A stretch of DNA of 64,000 bases from Rhizophagus clarus. Taxonomy: Eukaryota; Glomeromycota; Glomeromycetes; Glomerales; Glomeraceae. The notes under the pieces are model-generated. The model was not told the origin of the DNA. It saw only the letters and a program-made list of their open reading frames with translations, and searched no databases. The stretch lies in the NCBI GenBank assembly GCA_015698045.1, contig BLAL01000215.1:806001-870000 (forward strand), read 5' to 3'. Shown piece by piece: positions 21,284-31,113 of this stretch (position 1 is its first letter; each line of letters opens with the position of its first letter). The translations under genes and the position numbers were made by a program.

Positions 21284-21625
21284 AGTTTGCTAGTAATAGA
21301 TCTGTATGATACTAATAAAAAACTTGTAGAAAATTTATTTGATATTGGTCTGATATTGGTCGGGCATTAGCCTGACATTAGTCTGACATTAGTCTGGCAT
21401 TGGTTTGTTACATATATGTAATTCGCTTTCTTTACAGTGTAGCATGCTATAATCATGATTCAAATAAAAAATAGGTTTAGGATACATATATTTCAAATAT
21501 CATATTTGTCTGAAACTAGTTTGTTATTGGTTTTTTATTAGTTTGATATTGGTTCGATTCTAATCTCCCTTCTCCATATTCGAAGAAAAAAAATCATAAA
21601 AAACTTTGCCTTCAAATAAATTCAT
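21284..21625. repeat. Divergent intergenic region with degenerate TTAGTCTGACA-type repeats
   Basis: At 21337-21410 and 21520-21560 the sequence is a run of degenerate 11-12 bp units such as CTGATATTGGT, CGGGCATTAGC, CTGACATTAGT, CTGGCATTGGT. It lies between two divergent genes and directly before the intact ATPase/integrase block, so could be a promoter array or an element boundary. Confidence 0.5.
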
Positions 21626-22531
21626 ATGGCAAATATTCATACGCTAAATGAAATAAATAATGGGGCACCCTTGGTATCTGGCAATAAACTTGGAGATTCG
21701 CCATTTAATCGATATCCATCTAGCCGAACTGAGCTTGAGAACCAACGTTTAAAATATGACCTAGATATTGCTTTAAGCTCAGGTATTCAGCTTAGTACTA
21801 GAAACAGTCTCTTGATGAAAAATAACGAAAGTTTTTCAGAGCGTGTATGCCAGCTTGAAGATGAGGTAAAAGAACTCAAAAATGAGATTAATCAAAAAGA
21901 GATTTCCCTTTCGAGTGCTAATAGCGAGATTGCTACAAAATTGGAAGAGATACAAGCTCTCCATTCAAGAGTAGAGGAATTAGAGCAGGATGTTTCTTTA
22001 GCAGAGAAGAGATTATCAGAGATGGATTCTCTTAAGCGTAAATCTGAACAGGAATACCTAAAACTATCAGAGGAAAATGTTAGTTTAGTTTTGGCAAAAA
22101 TGGAGTTAAAAGATACACTGGCCAAAAAAAAAGATGAATTAATGCTGGTGAAAGAGGATTTGCTTTTGGCGCAAAAGTCAGTGATAGAGAAAGATTCTCT
22201 TCTTCAAGAAACTAATACTCTTTTATTAGAGCAGTTTTCGAAAGCATCAGCATCAGCGAGCGAATCTAAGCAAAATGAAGTGATTGGAGGTGATAAAGGA
22301 TTGGAGAAAGGTATCGAAATCACTAGCCCTAAAACCTCCTCAGATTCACCTTATTACTTATTTTTTCAGCAGTATGGAATCATCATCGTAATAGTATTAC
22401 TAGTCATATTTATCATATGGCGCATATTCTCTCATCGATATTCTTCCAACCCACCTTACAATGAAGAAAAAAATATTCCAAACTATAAAATACCCTTAAA
22501 TAGAAATCAGAGTTATGGATTCCCAATCTGA
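21626..22531 (+). CDS. Coiled-coil protein with C-terminal membrane anchor
   Basis: An intact 301-residue protein from ATG 21626. Residues about 70-200 are one long coiled coil (CQLEDEVKELKNEINQKE, ALHSRVEELEQDVSLAEKRL). A Ser-rich linker follows, then one hydrophobic helix YGIIIVIVLLVIFIIWRIF at about 252-270, then a short basic/Pro/Asn tail. This is a tail-anchored design. It overlaps the next gene by 17 bp in another frame, a compact arrangement typical of viral or Polinton-like elements. Role unknown; a minor virion or membrane protein is possible (inference). Confidence 0.75.
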   Translation: MANIHTLNEINNGAPLVSGNKLGDSPFNRYPSSRTELENQRLKYDLDIALSSGIQLSTRNSLLMKNNESFSERVCQLEDEVKELKNEINQKEISLSSANSEIATKLEEIQALHSRVEELEQDVSLAEKRLSEMDSLKRKSEQEYLKLSEENVSLVLAKMELKDTLAKKKDELMLVKEDLLLAQKSVIEKDSLLQETNTLLLEQFSKASASASESKQNEVIGGDKGLEKGIEITSPKTSSDSPYYLFFQQYGIIIVIVLLVIFIIWRIFSHRYSSNPPYNEEKNIPNYKIPLNRNQSYGFPI

Positions 22532-23363
22532 TACACAGAAGAACCAAAAGACAGGACTGCCTCCTATGAAACTTCGTCTTTTGGATATGGATGAGGTCAC
22601 TAAACATGAATCATCCCGAAATATTGGACATCCAGCAATGACATGGCCTTTCAGCATGTTGGTCACTGGGAGAAGTGGTTCAGGTAAGACTAATTTACTT
22701 GCGAATCTTGTTCTTGGTGATAAGGATGAATATGTGCAAAGAGGGAAGAAAGATGGGTCTCGCTACATCAAATGTGATGATCTAATTGTTTGTGGGTATC
22801 ATCCTGATGAACCGAAGTGGGCATATGTGAGATACATATATAATATGATTTCGAAAGACCCAAGAGCATCTTACTATGAGAATATTAGTTTCAGTTATAT
22901 TCCACCCGAAAGAATTCCTAGTACAAAAACATTCTCACCCGAAAGAAGTAAATTATTTATTTTTGAGGATCTGTGCCTCACTCCAGATTATATACAAAAT
23001 CGTATTGGTCAGTTTTTTGGGAATGGGCGTCACCGAAATATTTCATGTATATATATTACGCAAAAGTATCATAAAGTCGATACATTCAAACGTGAAAACT
23101 CGACTCATTTAGTATTATTTAACTCTGGTAGCAGTATCCAAGACGTGTCTAAGATTGTTGGACGATATACTGATGATGTAAAGGGTGCATCCATGGTTAT
23201 TAATAGTTACCTTCGAAAAGGCGAGTTTGTTGTATTTGATCTCACTAGGCCAGAAGATGATCCTCTTGCAATCCGCCTAAGGTTTGACACTCCACTGAAT
23301 TTACAAAAGGAGATAGAGGCTAGGCAGAAGCGCAAGAAAAAGAGCGCCTCAGCTAATGAGTAG
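22515..23363 (+). CDS. A32-like (FtsK/HerA-superfamily) genome-packaging ATPase
   Basis: An intact 282-residue protein from ATG 22515. Walker A GRSGSGKT is at residues 52-59 and Walker B LFIFED at about 147-152. The sensor-like motif GRHRNISCIYITQKYHKVD at about 171-189 matches Polinton and nucleocytoplasmic large DNA virus A32-type packaging ATPases in order and spacing. A basic C-terminal tail (RQKRKKKS) follows. These enzymes pump DNA into capsids, and their presence supports a virus-like origin. It has no nonsense codon, in contrast with the polymerase at the left end. Next gene starts 94 bp downstream on the same strand. Confidence 0.9.
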   Translation: MDSQSDTQKNQKTGLPPMKLRLLDMDEVTKHESSRNIGHPAMTWPFSMLVTGRSGSGKTNLLANLVLGDKDEYVQRGKKDGSRYIKCDDLIVCGYHPDEPKWAYVRYIYNMISKDPRASYYENISFSYIPPERIPSTKTFSPERSKLFIFEDLCLTPDYIQNRIGQFFGNGRHRNISCIYITQKYHKVDTFKRENSTHLVLFNSGSSIQDVSKIVGRYTDDVKGASMVINSYLRKGEFVVFDLTRPEDDPLAIRLRFDTPLNLQKEIEARQKRKKKSASANE

Positions 23364-23457
23364 AATCTAACTTCATAGATACTAACTTTTTTTCGTAATT
23401 ATAAAAAATGCTGGATGCTTATTCACAATTCTAAATTGCTATTTAATAAATCAAAAT

Positions 23458-24597
23458 ATGCCTGCTCTACTCCCATTGATTCCTATAATACAAATAGATT
23501 CAGGTGAAGCTCGAGATTTAGATGTTGGTATTGCCTTACAGAAGATATATTACCAGCCTGTTGGCTACCAGAGAAATGCTAAAAAATTGCTTGAAGCTTC
23601 TATAAAAACTGGGTATAATTTTACTCTAGATGAAGTGAATGATTGGCTCGAAAGACAGGCTGTACACCAGATACATAAGCCTCGTCCCAGATATATTTTT
23701 CGAGCAAGTTTTTGCTCTATTACTACTCCCAATAAAGTTCACCAGGCGGATGTTCTCTATATGCCCTATGACAAGATAGGTCGGATTACATATCTTTTTT
23801 GCCTTAATATTGTGAATGTGACTTCGAGATATAAAGTATCCATCCCTATTGGTGCATATAGTGTCAAGGATAGGCAGGGAATCTTAACTTCAAAGACTAT
23901 TGCTAGAGCGCTTAAGGAGAAATATAATGACCCTGAATGTTCTCTTATTTGGCCGAAAATATTTTTAACAGATAAGGGTCCAGAGTTTAGAGGCGATTGT
24001 GAGAAATTAATGAGAGAGCATGGCATGAAAATTCAGAAGGCTGAAAATAAAAATACTATGGGCATTGTTGAAAAATATAATAGGACCTTATGGGAGAGAT
24101 GTGGTCTTTCTCAAGATGCGTCTGATCAATTACTTCCTATTATTGAAAGATCTCGGGCTTGGGTAAAAAATCTCCAATTAATTGTTGAAGACATTAATAA
24201 TTCCCTAACCAAACAAATCGGTATGGCTCCTGCTGTAGCAATAGAAAAAAAAAGCATTATTGCTAATCCTTCTTATCCTCGAGATGGTCCTGTAGGCTTT
24301 GATGAAAAGAAGCTTTCTAGTGATATGCTTGTTAGATATTTACTATATTCTAGTGATCAGGAAGGAGGAAGGCGAAGAGCTGGAGATTTGAACTGGTCCC
24401 CACATATTTATTATATCCATCAATCTATGGTGCAAAAAAATCAGCCGGTCTTATACTGGCTGGAGGAAGTCCCTTTTGGACTAATTGATAATGATGATTA
24501 TGTAGTCAAACGCCCCAAAAGATCTTTTGTAAGAGAGGAACTTCAAGTCATTCCCTTTGATACAGAATTGCCTCCCCAGTGGGTTCTTACGAATTAA
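23458..24597 (+). CDS. rve-family (retroviral-type) integrase of Polinton/Maverick class
   Basis: An intact 379-residue protein. The DDE residues fit D98 (HQADVLYMP), D172 (FLTDKGPEFRGD) and E205 (MGIVEKYNRTL), giving about 32 residues between the last two. The C-terminal part includes SPHIYYIHQSMVQKNQPVLYW and ends in an acidic-aromatic tail, as in Polinton integrases, which often carry a small SH3- or chromo-like domain. It would integrate linear element DNA via its TIRs. It lies 94 bp after the packaging ATPase; together they form the best-preserved part of a Polinton-like element in the window. Confidence 0.88.
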   Translation: MPALLPLIPIIQIDSGEARDLDVGIALQKIYYQPVGYQRNAKKLLEASIKTGYNFTLDEVNDWLERQAVHQIHKPRPRYIFRASFCSITTPNKVHQADVLYMPYDKIGRITYLFCLNIVNVTSRYKVSIPIGAYSVKDRQGILTSKTIARALKEKYNDPECSLIWPKIFLTDKGPEFRGDCEKLMREHGMKIQKAENKNTMGIVEKYNRTLWERCGLSQDASDQLLPIIERSRAWVKNLQLIVEDINNSLTKQIGMAPAVAIEKKSIIANPSYPRDGPVGFDEKKLSSDMLVRYLLYSSDQEGGRRRAGDLNWSPHIYYIHQSMVQKNQPVLYWLEEVPFGLIDNDDYVVKRPKRSFVREELQVIPFDTELPPQWVLTN

Positions 24598-24601
24598 ATT
24601 T

Positions 24602-24985
24602 CTAAAGTGATGATAGGAAGTCTTCTGTCTCTTCGTCAACTTGTTTATTAGTAATAAAATAATCCTTAGCTAATTTATAGTATAATTTATATAGTTCCAT
24701 AATAGCATTAAGAATCTTTGGATCACGTCCATAGTATTCTTTGTAGTCATCTTTGACTTTATGATATTTAGTTTCGTTGGGAAATATGGTCATGGCTAGT
24801 TTGAGAACATATTCTTGAGGATCCTCTGCCTGGCGCAATTTTTTGATCCTTTCTTTATATGATTGCATGAATTTACCTTCCTTTGGCCTTCTATAATAGA
24901 TGCCTGCCTTGACGACATTTATTAATGCCTGCTCTACTTCCTGGTATGTGGGCTTGGTATCGGATAATTGAACTTGTGTACTCAT
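24602..24985 (-). CDS. Small helical protein convergent with integrase, unknown
   Basis: An intact 127-residue protein from ATG at 24985 on the minus strand, ending 4 bp after the integrase stop. It is Lys/Glu/Tyr-rich and all-helical in appearance (MQSYKERIKKLRQAEDPQEY; ILNAIMELYKLYYKLAKDYF). No motif is recognised. Tight convergent packing with the integrase supports membership in the same element. It could be a small virion or regulatory protein. Confidence 0.6.
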   Translation of the reverse strand: MSTQVQLSDTKPTYQEVEQALINVVKAGIYYRRPKEGKFMQSYKERIKKLRQAEDPQEYVLKLAMTIFPNETKYHKVKDDYKEYYGRDPKILNAIMELYKLYYKLAKDYFITNKQVDEETEDFLSSL

Positions 24986-25057
24986 TGTGTAATTAGTATA
25001 TGTATTACTATATTGTGTAAAGATTTATTCAATTAAAATTATTTATACAACTATAAA

Positions 25058-25390
25058 ATGGGCGAAGGTGCTAAAGCAAAATTTATTTGTTATTATCTTC
25101 TTAATACTGGTGAAATTTGTGGCAGACGTAGTACTAGACCTGAAGGTTGTCGATCACACTTCAAAGCTAAGATGCGCTGGCCGTGCTCTGCTTGTGGTAA
25201 ACCTACAAAGTTAGTCAAACCTACAGGGATTGATAATAACCTATGTAGCTATTATAATAAGAGCAATTATCAGATCCGGTATGTGAATATGCTTCGGAAT
25301 AATAATAGATTACTAGAAAATGAAAATGCTTTGATTCGAAAGGAAATTGATGAATTGCTTTTAGAGCTATCAGCGAATAGAGATGGTTAG
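25058..25390 (+). CDS. Small Cys-rich (zinc-binding) protein with C-terminal coiled coil
   Basis: An intact 110-residue protein from ATG 25058, divergent from the preceding minus-strand gene across 72 bp that must hold both promoters. Cys/His pattern: residues 11-60 contain FICYYLL...EICGRR...GCRSHF, then PCSACGKP and LCSYYNK, consistent with two small zinc sites. The C-terminus (MLRNNNRLLENENALIRKEI) is a short zipper. Likely a DNA-binding regulator of the Polinton-like element (inference). Confidence 0.6.
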   Translation: MGEGAKAKFICYYLLNTGEICGRRSTRPEGCRSHFKAKMRWPCSACGKPTKLVKPTGIDNNLCSYYNKSNYQIRYVNMLRNNNRLLENENALIRKEIDELLLELSANRDG

Positions 25391-25875
25391 ACCCTCCTTT
25401 GTCCAAGGACTGCAGGATAAATAGACTGTGATTATTTTTTCGAATCTAGAGAGAAAAAAGAAGGTGAGACTTAGAGGTGAACATATCTTGTGTATATATG
25501 CTCCGCACCTTCAGTGCTCCGCAACCGTGAACATTATATGTCTGCCCTAGAGGTGAGACTTATTGAAGGCGCGTTGCAGAGGTAAGATTTATAATACATA
25601 GAGGGCCGGGCTGTTAAGGCGCTTTGCAAGGCACGTTGCATGAGACTTAATAGTGATACTTCGCTAGACAAAATTTTTTTTACACCCTTGCGAAGCAAGA
25701 TAGCCTAACTTTATTGTTTCCATGTTTTGGTTACATGCTCCGCACCTACGATGCTTCGTGCAACTCCTGCATTCATATTTGCCTCATATATTAGCATACT
25801 TTAGAATTGATGGTAGCATAGGTCGAAAAAATATAGCATCCACATTCGCCCATTCGCCCTAAAGGGCTGGCTCAT
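25391..25875. repeat. Repeat-rich spacer flanking the CACTA element (left)
   Basis: No gene seen. It contains GAGGTGAGACTTA-type units and a 46-bp segment starting CTCCGCAACCGTGAAC (near 25519) that recurs with one CpG difference at about 49057 on the other side of the CACTA elements. CAT at 25873-25875 is the left target duplication of the outer element. Confidence 0.7.
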
Positions 25876-26513
25876 CACTGGTCAAAATCAATACTATCGG
25901 GTACATATCGGGCGTCTATATATCAGTGACTAATCAGATACATATCGGGTTTTTATACATATCGGACACCCGATTTGTCACATCTCAAAATATGTCTAAA
26001 ATTATAATTATCAAAGATCCCGATATTTAAACTTTTAGTCCCCGATATGTTGGCTAATATATATCGGTTACCCGATATTTGTACGATTTTTTAAATGATA
26101 ATAATCAGATCACATGTTTGTTATTAGTCATTACGTATTTTCAAATTATAAATTAATCCTCTAATATATCTGATATGTAACAAATAAAATAGAAATACAT
26201 TGTCTCGCATGCAGAACGGATTAGATTAAATTTGTTTCAATTAAAGTTTTTTTAAAAATAAACGTAAACACAAATCAATTTTGAACCTAGCTTATTAAAT
26301 TTTTGATTAACTTTTAATTAAACTGCATACGGATGATTGATTCAATTTATTATATAATCAAATAACATAAATCTATTTAAGACTAGATTTAATGAGTAAA
26401 AAGAAAATTATTGAATTATTTTGATTTATGCTTTTTGGTTCTCTTTTATTTTGTTTTTTTTTTAGTTTTTCTCTTCTTTTCTTCTATTTGAATTAGAAAA
26501 AAAAATTATTGAA

Positions 26514-27715
26514 TTATTTTGATTTATGTTTTTTGGTTCTCTTTTGTTTTGGGTTTTTTTTAGTTTTTCTCTTCTTTCTACTATTTGAATTAGTTCTATT
26601 TGGGATTTCTTCTTTGTCTTTATCGTGGTTATCATCAGTATCATAATCATATATCGGAATATCAACACTTGAACGGTTAAACTGTTTGAGCGACTCTTGA
26701 TTTAAACACCAGTTTGGTGCATTTATAGGTGGTACGCTAGATGCAGATATGTTGTCAGCTTTTTTAGGGTTTAAAGTTGGTGGTTTTTTCCTTAATAATT
26801 CGACCGTCGGATCAATTTGGTCGTGTAATAATCGTAAAAGCTTAAATAAATAAATTACTATTAGTGTTTTTGATAAATAAACTAATAAAATAATAAATAT
26901 ACATACTGCAGAAGAACGCCACCATTTATCATAAATGTATACTGATGTTGACTTTTCTTTAACGGCTTCCTCAATAACTTCACCATCTTCAACTACTGCA
27001 GGTCAGATAACAGTCCAATCTTCCTCAGGATCTGTTTCTTCCCACTCTTCCGAGTGGTAACCCGAATCTTTAAGAATTTTTACAAGGTCTCCTTCTGGAT
27101 ACCTGACAATATACTTATCTTTACCTTCTATCAAATAGTTTGTTGCTTTTGTTCTTCTTTTTTTTTTCTAGTAATGTAATTGATAGTTAACTACCAACTT
27201 TTCATTTCACATTAATTGAATATTTACTTACGTCTTGCATCCTCAAATTCTTTTTTGCCCTTCTCTTATCTTGTTTTATTCTTTCTTCTCCTTGATTTTT
27301 AATGTTATTCACACGATGCCGAGAACGCCATCATCTGTACAAAATTTTTAGTAACTTGCCGTTTGTAATATTATATTTTTTATTCATGAGCTTGTACAAA
27401 GGCGGCAATAGTTTTGTTACTATGTTTTCCTTTTGCTCTACCCAAGTCCGTTCCTCGTCTATTTTATAAGTATCTCTTAATTCCGAGTCTACCCATATAT
27501 AGACTTCTTTCTATAGAATAATAGATAAACGTAAATAGAATGAAAAAAAAACCATAAATGATAAATAAATAATAAATAATACTTGCTTTAATCGTTTTAT
27601 ACGAAGCAGCTGACGATGATGATGAGGAAGAGGAAGAGGAAGCGGAAGCGGAAGCGGAAGAGGAAGAGGAAGAGGAAGAGCTTACAGATTCCTGATCACT
27701 GTCCCTGTCCATCAT
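26514..27715 (-). pseudogene. E2 copy of the CACTA accessory gene (Ser-rich N-terminus, Lys-rich C-terminus)
   Basis: Mirror of the gene at 38645-39846 in E1. Exons by correspondence: 27715-27583, 27506-27232, 27167-26907 and 26840-26514. It starts MMDRDSDQE followed by about 25 Ser/Ala residues. It shares the in-frame TGA of the E1 copy (GGTCAGATAAC near 27001 on the plus strand), so the stop predates the copies' separation. See the E1 entry for domains. Confidence 0.65.
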
Positions 27716-27810
27716 TACTTATATTTCAGTTGAGTGCAAAACTTTGAATGAGAAGAAGAGTTTTCAGAACGCGAAAAGGTTGCATATTTATATAGATTTC
27801 AGGTGCAACT

Positions 27811-27950
27811 ACGCGAACCTGATCCTGGAAAATTCCGAGGATTCCCTTACGCGAATCTGATTCCGAAGGTTTCCTCACGCGAATCTGATCAAACGTGAAC
27901 CTGATCCTGATTACGCAATCCGATTTAAAAGAATTCAACGCGAATCTGAT
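27811..27950. promoter_or_regulatory. Bidirectional promoter motif cluster in E2
   Basis: Mirror of 38410-38549 in E1: five copies of ATCAG(A/G)TTC(G/A)CGT between the divergent accessory gene and transposase. They are read here on the minus strand (ACGCGAATCTGAT on the plus strand). CpG-bearing motifs stand out in AT-rich sequence. Confidence 0.6.
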
Positions 27951-28032
27951 CCTGAAAGAATTATACTTCATTTGAATAGCTGTCTAAATATTCTAAACTT
28001 TTCATATATTTTAGTAAATATATTTTAGCAAA

Positions 28033-29020
28033 ATGAGTAATAAAACTTCAGTAGCCGATTTAATAAAACATAATAAAAATTGTAAAAATGAAACCTCTGT
28101 TGCTGATTTATTAAAGCCCAAAAAGAAGTATTTGTATGCATGTAATTGTATTCTTTGTAATGGTGAAGAAGTTGACCCTCGTACTCTAAAGAAACATGCA
28201 AAAGACAAACGCCTATGGAAGTTAAACCATAATAGAAAAGATCAAGAAAATGCCATTATGACAAGTGAACAAAATCTCACCAGAACAAATTCAAAAAAGC
28301 GGAAAATAGATGACCCTGATTCTTTCCAATTAAATAATTCAGATAATGAAGAAGGTATACCGCCTGATTCTTTTCCTGATTCATTCCCTGATTCTTTTCA
28401 ATTAAATGAAGAAGAAAATATAAACACATTTTCATCAAACTTTCGTGTTCCTGCATCTAAACTTGATAAAAATGATGATGATAATTATGAAAATGAAGAA
28501 GAGACGGATGATAATACAGATCAGGAAGAAGAAAATGAAGGTGAAAATATTTTCACATTTCCCAAATTTGATAGCGATGAAGTGTTTGTGATGGAAAACT
28601 TAAATGATTCGTTGGAAACTGAAATAATTCTATGGCTATTTAAATTCCAACAAAGATTTTGCCTTACTGACATGGCAATTGAAGCGTTAATAAAATTCTT
28701 ACATATTGTACTTACTCGTTTAAATAATTCACAATTCAAAAAATTTCCTAACTCCTTATTTAAGGCAAAAGGATATTTGAATATTTTGCAACCAAAAATG
28801 CAGTTAGCTGTATGCAATAATTGTCATAAAATGCATAATGTTGAAGATATTGTCACATATAAGAAAGAAGGAAAAGTCACCATTAAGAATTGCCTACATG
28901 AAGAATTTCCAGATAATCCAACACCAAGTCGTCGTAACCAATGCAACAATCCGCTTACTGTTCTTAAAAAACGTAAAGGAGAAACAATTGCTGTGCCACG
29001 TAGTCTTTATCCTAAACTAA
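28033..29020 (+). pseudogene. E2 transposase gene, 5' part, interrupted by E1
   Basis: This encodes the first 329 residues of the Tnp2-type transposase: a duplicated KTSVADL(I/L)K segment, a CNCILCNGEEVDPRTLKKH Cys cluster, an acidic/Ser linker, and the start of the globular part (LWLFKFQQRF). At LYPK the frame runs into the TIR of E1 (stop at 29073). The gene resumes at 40486. Compared with E1 it differs at a handful of sites, several being CG to TG or CA changes. Confidence 0.9.
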
Positions 29021-29043
29021 CACTGGTCAAAATCGATGCTAGC

Positions 29044-29390
29044 GGATACATATCGGGTACCCGATATGTGTAATATATTTGTAGGATATGTGTATGATAT
29101 TCGATAATAATACACATATCGGGTACCCGATATGTGTATTGTTTATGCGGAAATTCGGTGATACATATTACAGTTATCGCACAAGTATTCACACATATCG
29201 GGTAGTTATAATATCGGACACATATCATTTATTTACTGTATACCCGATATATTGTAATAAATATCGTATAAATATCGTATACCAATCATACATTTATCAG
29301 ATAACACCGATAATTATTTTATAGCTGTCCGATATGGACATATTTTGGTACCCGATATGAACACGATAAAGTTCAAGTACATATACCGGG
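29044..29390. repeat. Subterminal repeats of E1 (3' end)
   Basis: Numerous ATATCGGG / CCCGATAT motifs, several fused as ATCGGGTACCCGAT palindromes, with related motifs near 40264-40475, 25895-26100 and 48470-48785. Clustered short subterminal repeats are the transposase-binding sites of CACTA elements. Short frames in this stretch are by-products. Confidence 0.8.
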
Positions 29391-30518
29391 CAGTATAATA
29401 TTTTTAATAATTCAGGCAAAAATTATAGAATTTATATTATAATTTGTAATTTATATATATTTTTCAGATTAATTTATAATTTTAACTCAAAATTTATTTT
29501 TAATTAAAAACAAAAAATATGAATTACAATCTATGTAAAATCAATACTACATTTATGTAAAATCAAATCTAAATTCAATAAATTGCGAATAAATCTATAT
29601 TATATAAATCAATTATACTGTAAGTGGCATACTAACGAAATTAGATTTCACTTGTTCGCTTACTTATTTTCATTATATTCAAATTTGATCATTAAACGAA
29701 AGTAACATTATTAGTAACAGGTTGTTAGAAAAGGAACAATAATAAAAAAAGAATATTAGTAGAAGAAAAAGAAATAGTTAGTAGTAAAAAATGTTAGTAG
29801 GAAAGAAATAAAATAAATAAAAATTAGTAGAAGAAAATAATTAGTAGAAATTATAGAAGAAAGAAACAGTAGAAGAAAGAAAATAGAAAAATAATGTACA
29901 AGTACCCTACAACTTCATCCCTAGGTAGTCAAAAATCTCAGGTAGTTCCAGACCACAGCAAACATGAAAGATAACTATATATATACAATAGCAATAAAGA
30001 AAAATATTAGATAGTGGAAACGTTAGTAAAATTTAAGAAAAGTAAATGGTAGAAAATTCAGATATGTTAATAAGAGAAGTATTAGTAAAAGGAAGAAAGA
30101 AACGTTAGCAAGAGGACGTTAATAGAAAATATTTATAATCATATGAAAAGAGAAGTGTAGCGTTAATAAAAAATATACCTTATGTGTTCTTTTCCTGAAT
30201 ATAATAAAGAAAAAAATGTAAAAAAACGTCGTTAAAGAGAAGTGTAACATTAATAAAAAAATATACCTTGTGTGTTTTTACGTGTTAATTTGATAATATT
30301 GTAAAAAAAAGAAAGCGGTTACAGACTTACAGTAAGCGAAAAAATTAAAGAGAAAAAAGAAAAAAAAATAAAATGACAATATAAACAAATAATTAAATCA
30401 TGTGATCATTAAATAATAAGTTGATTATAATTGGTCAACATTTGAACAGTTACACAAATTTTAAACAATATATTTTATCATATAGTACAGTATAATAACG
30501 AATGAAAGAATATAAAAT
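29391..30518. other. E1 noncoding 3' region
   Basis: AT-rich, purine-rich on the plus strand (GTAGAAGAAAG-type low complexity at 29740-29900). No coding signal seen. The same sequence is inverted in E2 at about 47309-48436. Confidence 0.5.
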
Positions 30519-31113
30519 ATAGCAATAAAATTAATAAAAATTTTGCATTTTATGCATTTTACATATAATTCTGAAAAGGGTGTACCGGTTATCTATATAT
30601 TTTATTTATCATTTTTTGCTATGATAATATTATCATCGTTAATATCACGAATCTTACTTTCACCTTTTAGCGTACAATCTGCAATAAAGAAGCAGAACTA
30701 TTCTGGTCCGTAACCGTATCATGCGCAAAAATTTATTTTCTTGATCTTGTACGACTTAAAAATGAATTTCTTAAAATATTAATACTAATCTTTTTTTTTA
30801 GCAGCAAGTCATAGTGATCGTGGTGATCGTAGTGGTCGTGGTAGTCATAGAGGTCGTGGAGGTCGTGGTCATAAAGGCGATGATGATATCGACGATGGGT
30901 AAAATTTTATTAATCAAATTTAAATTATCACTTAAAATATTATTATTTTAATTTTTTTTTTATAAGTATGACATTATCCTTTCTGACAGAGATGATGGCA
31001 ACGACAATGAGCTTATAGATGACTTTGCGAAGCAGATAACATGTACATACACCTTTTTCAAAATTATATGTAAAATGCAAAAATGCAAAATTTTTATCAA
31101 TTTGTATTGCTAT
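30519..31113. repeat. Inverted-repeat-flanked segment inside E1
   Basis: About 70 bp at 30519-30589 (ATAGCAATAAAATTAATAAA...) is the inverse of 31037-31113 (TACACCTTTTTCAAAATTAT...ATTGCTAT) with few mismatches. It encloses the RGG-rich exon. It may be a smaller element inserted in the CACTA ancestor, since the same layout is in E2 (46714-47308). Confidence 0.6.
30802..31040 (+). CDS. RGG-rich exon(s) antisense to transposase (E1 copy)
   Basis: A TTTTTTAG acceptor at 30801 opens an exon encoding HSDRGDRSGRGSHRGRGGRG followed by an acidic end (DDDIDDG), with a GTAAAA donor at 30899. A second candidate exon starts at 30967 after TATAAG. In one frame it reads an acidic DRDDGNDNELIDDF, but the splice phase would instead give a short frame ending in TAG, so the 3' structure is unresolved. 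RGG boxes bind RNA. No 5' exon with ATG was found. Inverted copy in E2 near 46787-47025. Confidence 0.35.

Larger units (their letters stand above)
25876..29020 (+). mobile_element. Outer CACTA element E2, 5' part (split by E1)
   Basis: It begins with TIR CACTGGTCAAAATC at 25876, preceded by CAT (25873-25875), which is repeated after the far TIR at 48807-48809. The subterminal region (to about 26100) carries many CGATATGT/ATATCGGG motifs in both orientations. It contains the divergent Ser/Lys-rich gene (minus) and the 5' end of the transposase (plus). It stops at 29020 where E1 inserted; the sequence resumes at 40486. Adding both parts and removing the 3-bp duplication gives 11463 bp, against 11465 bp for E1. 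Confidence 0.93.

Noticed and set aside
27726-27971. 81-codon frame rich in RIRFALNSF, mirrored at 38389-38634
   Set aside because: It covers the divergent promoter with its ATCAGATTCGCGT sites, lies between two clear genes, and repeats with the motif.
29007-29324. Short frames in the TIR regions (also 48505-48915)
   Set aside because: Created by ATCGGGTACCCGAT subterminal repeats; no protein-like composition.
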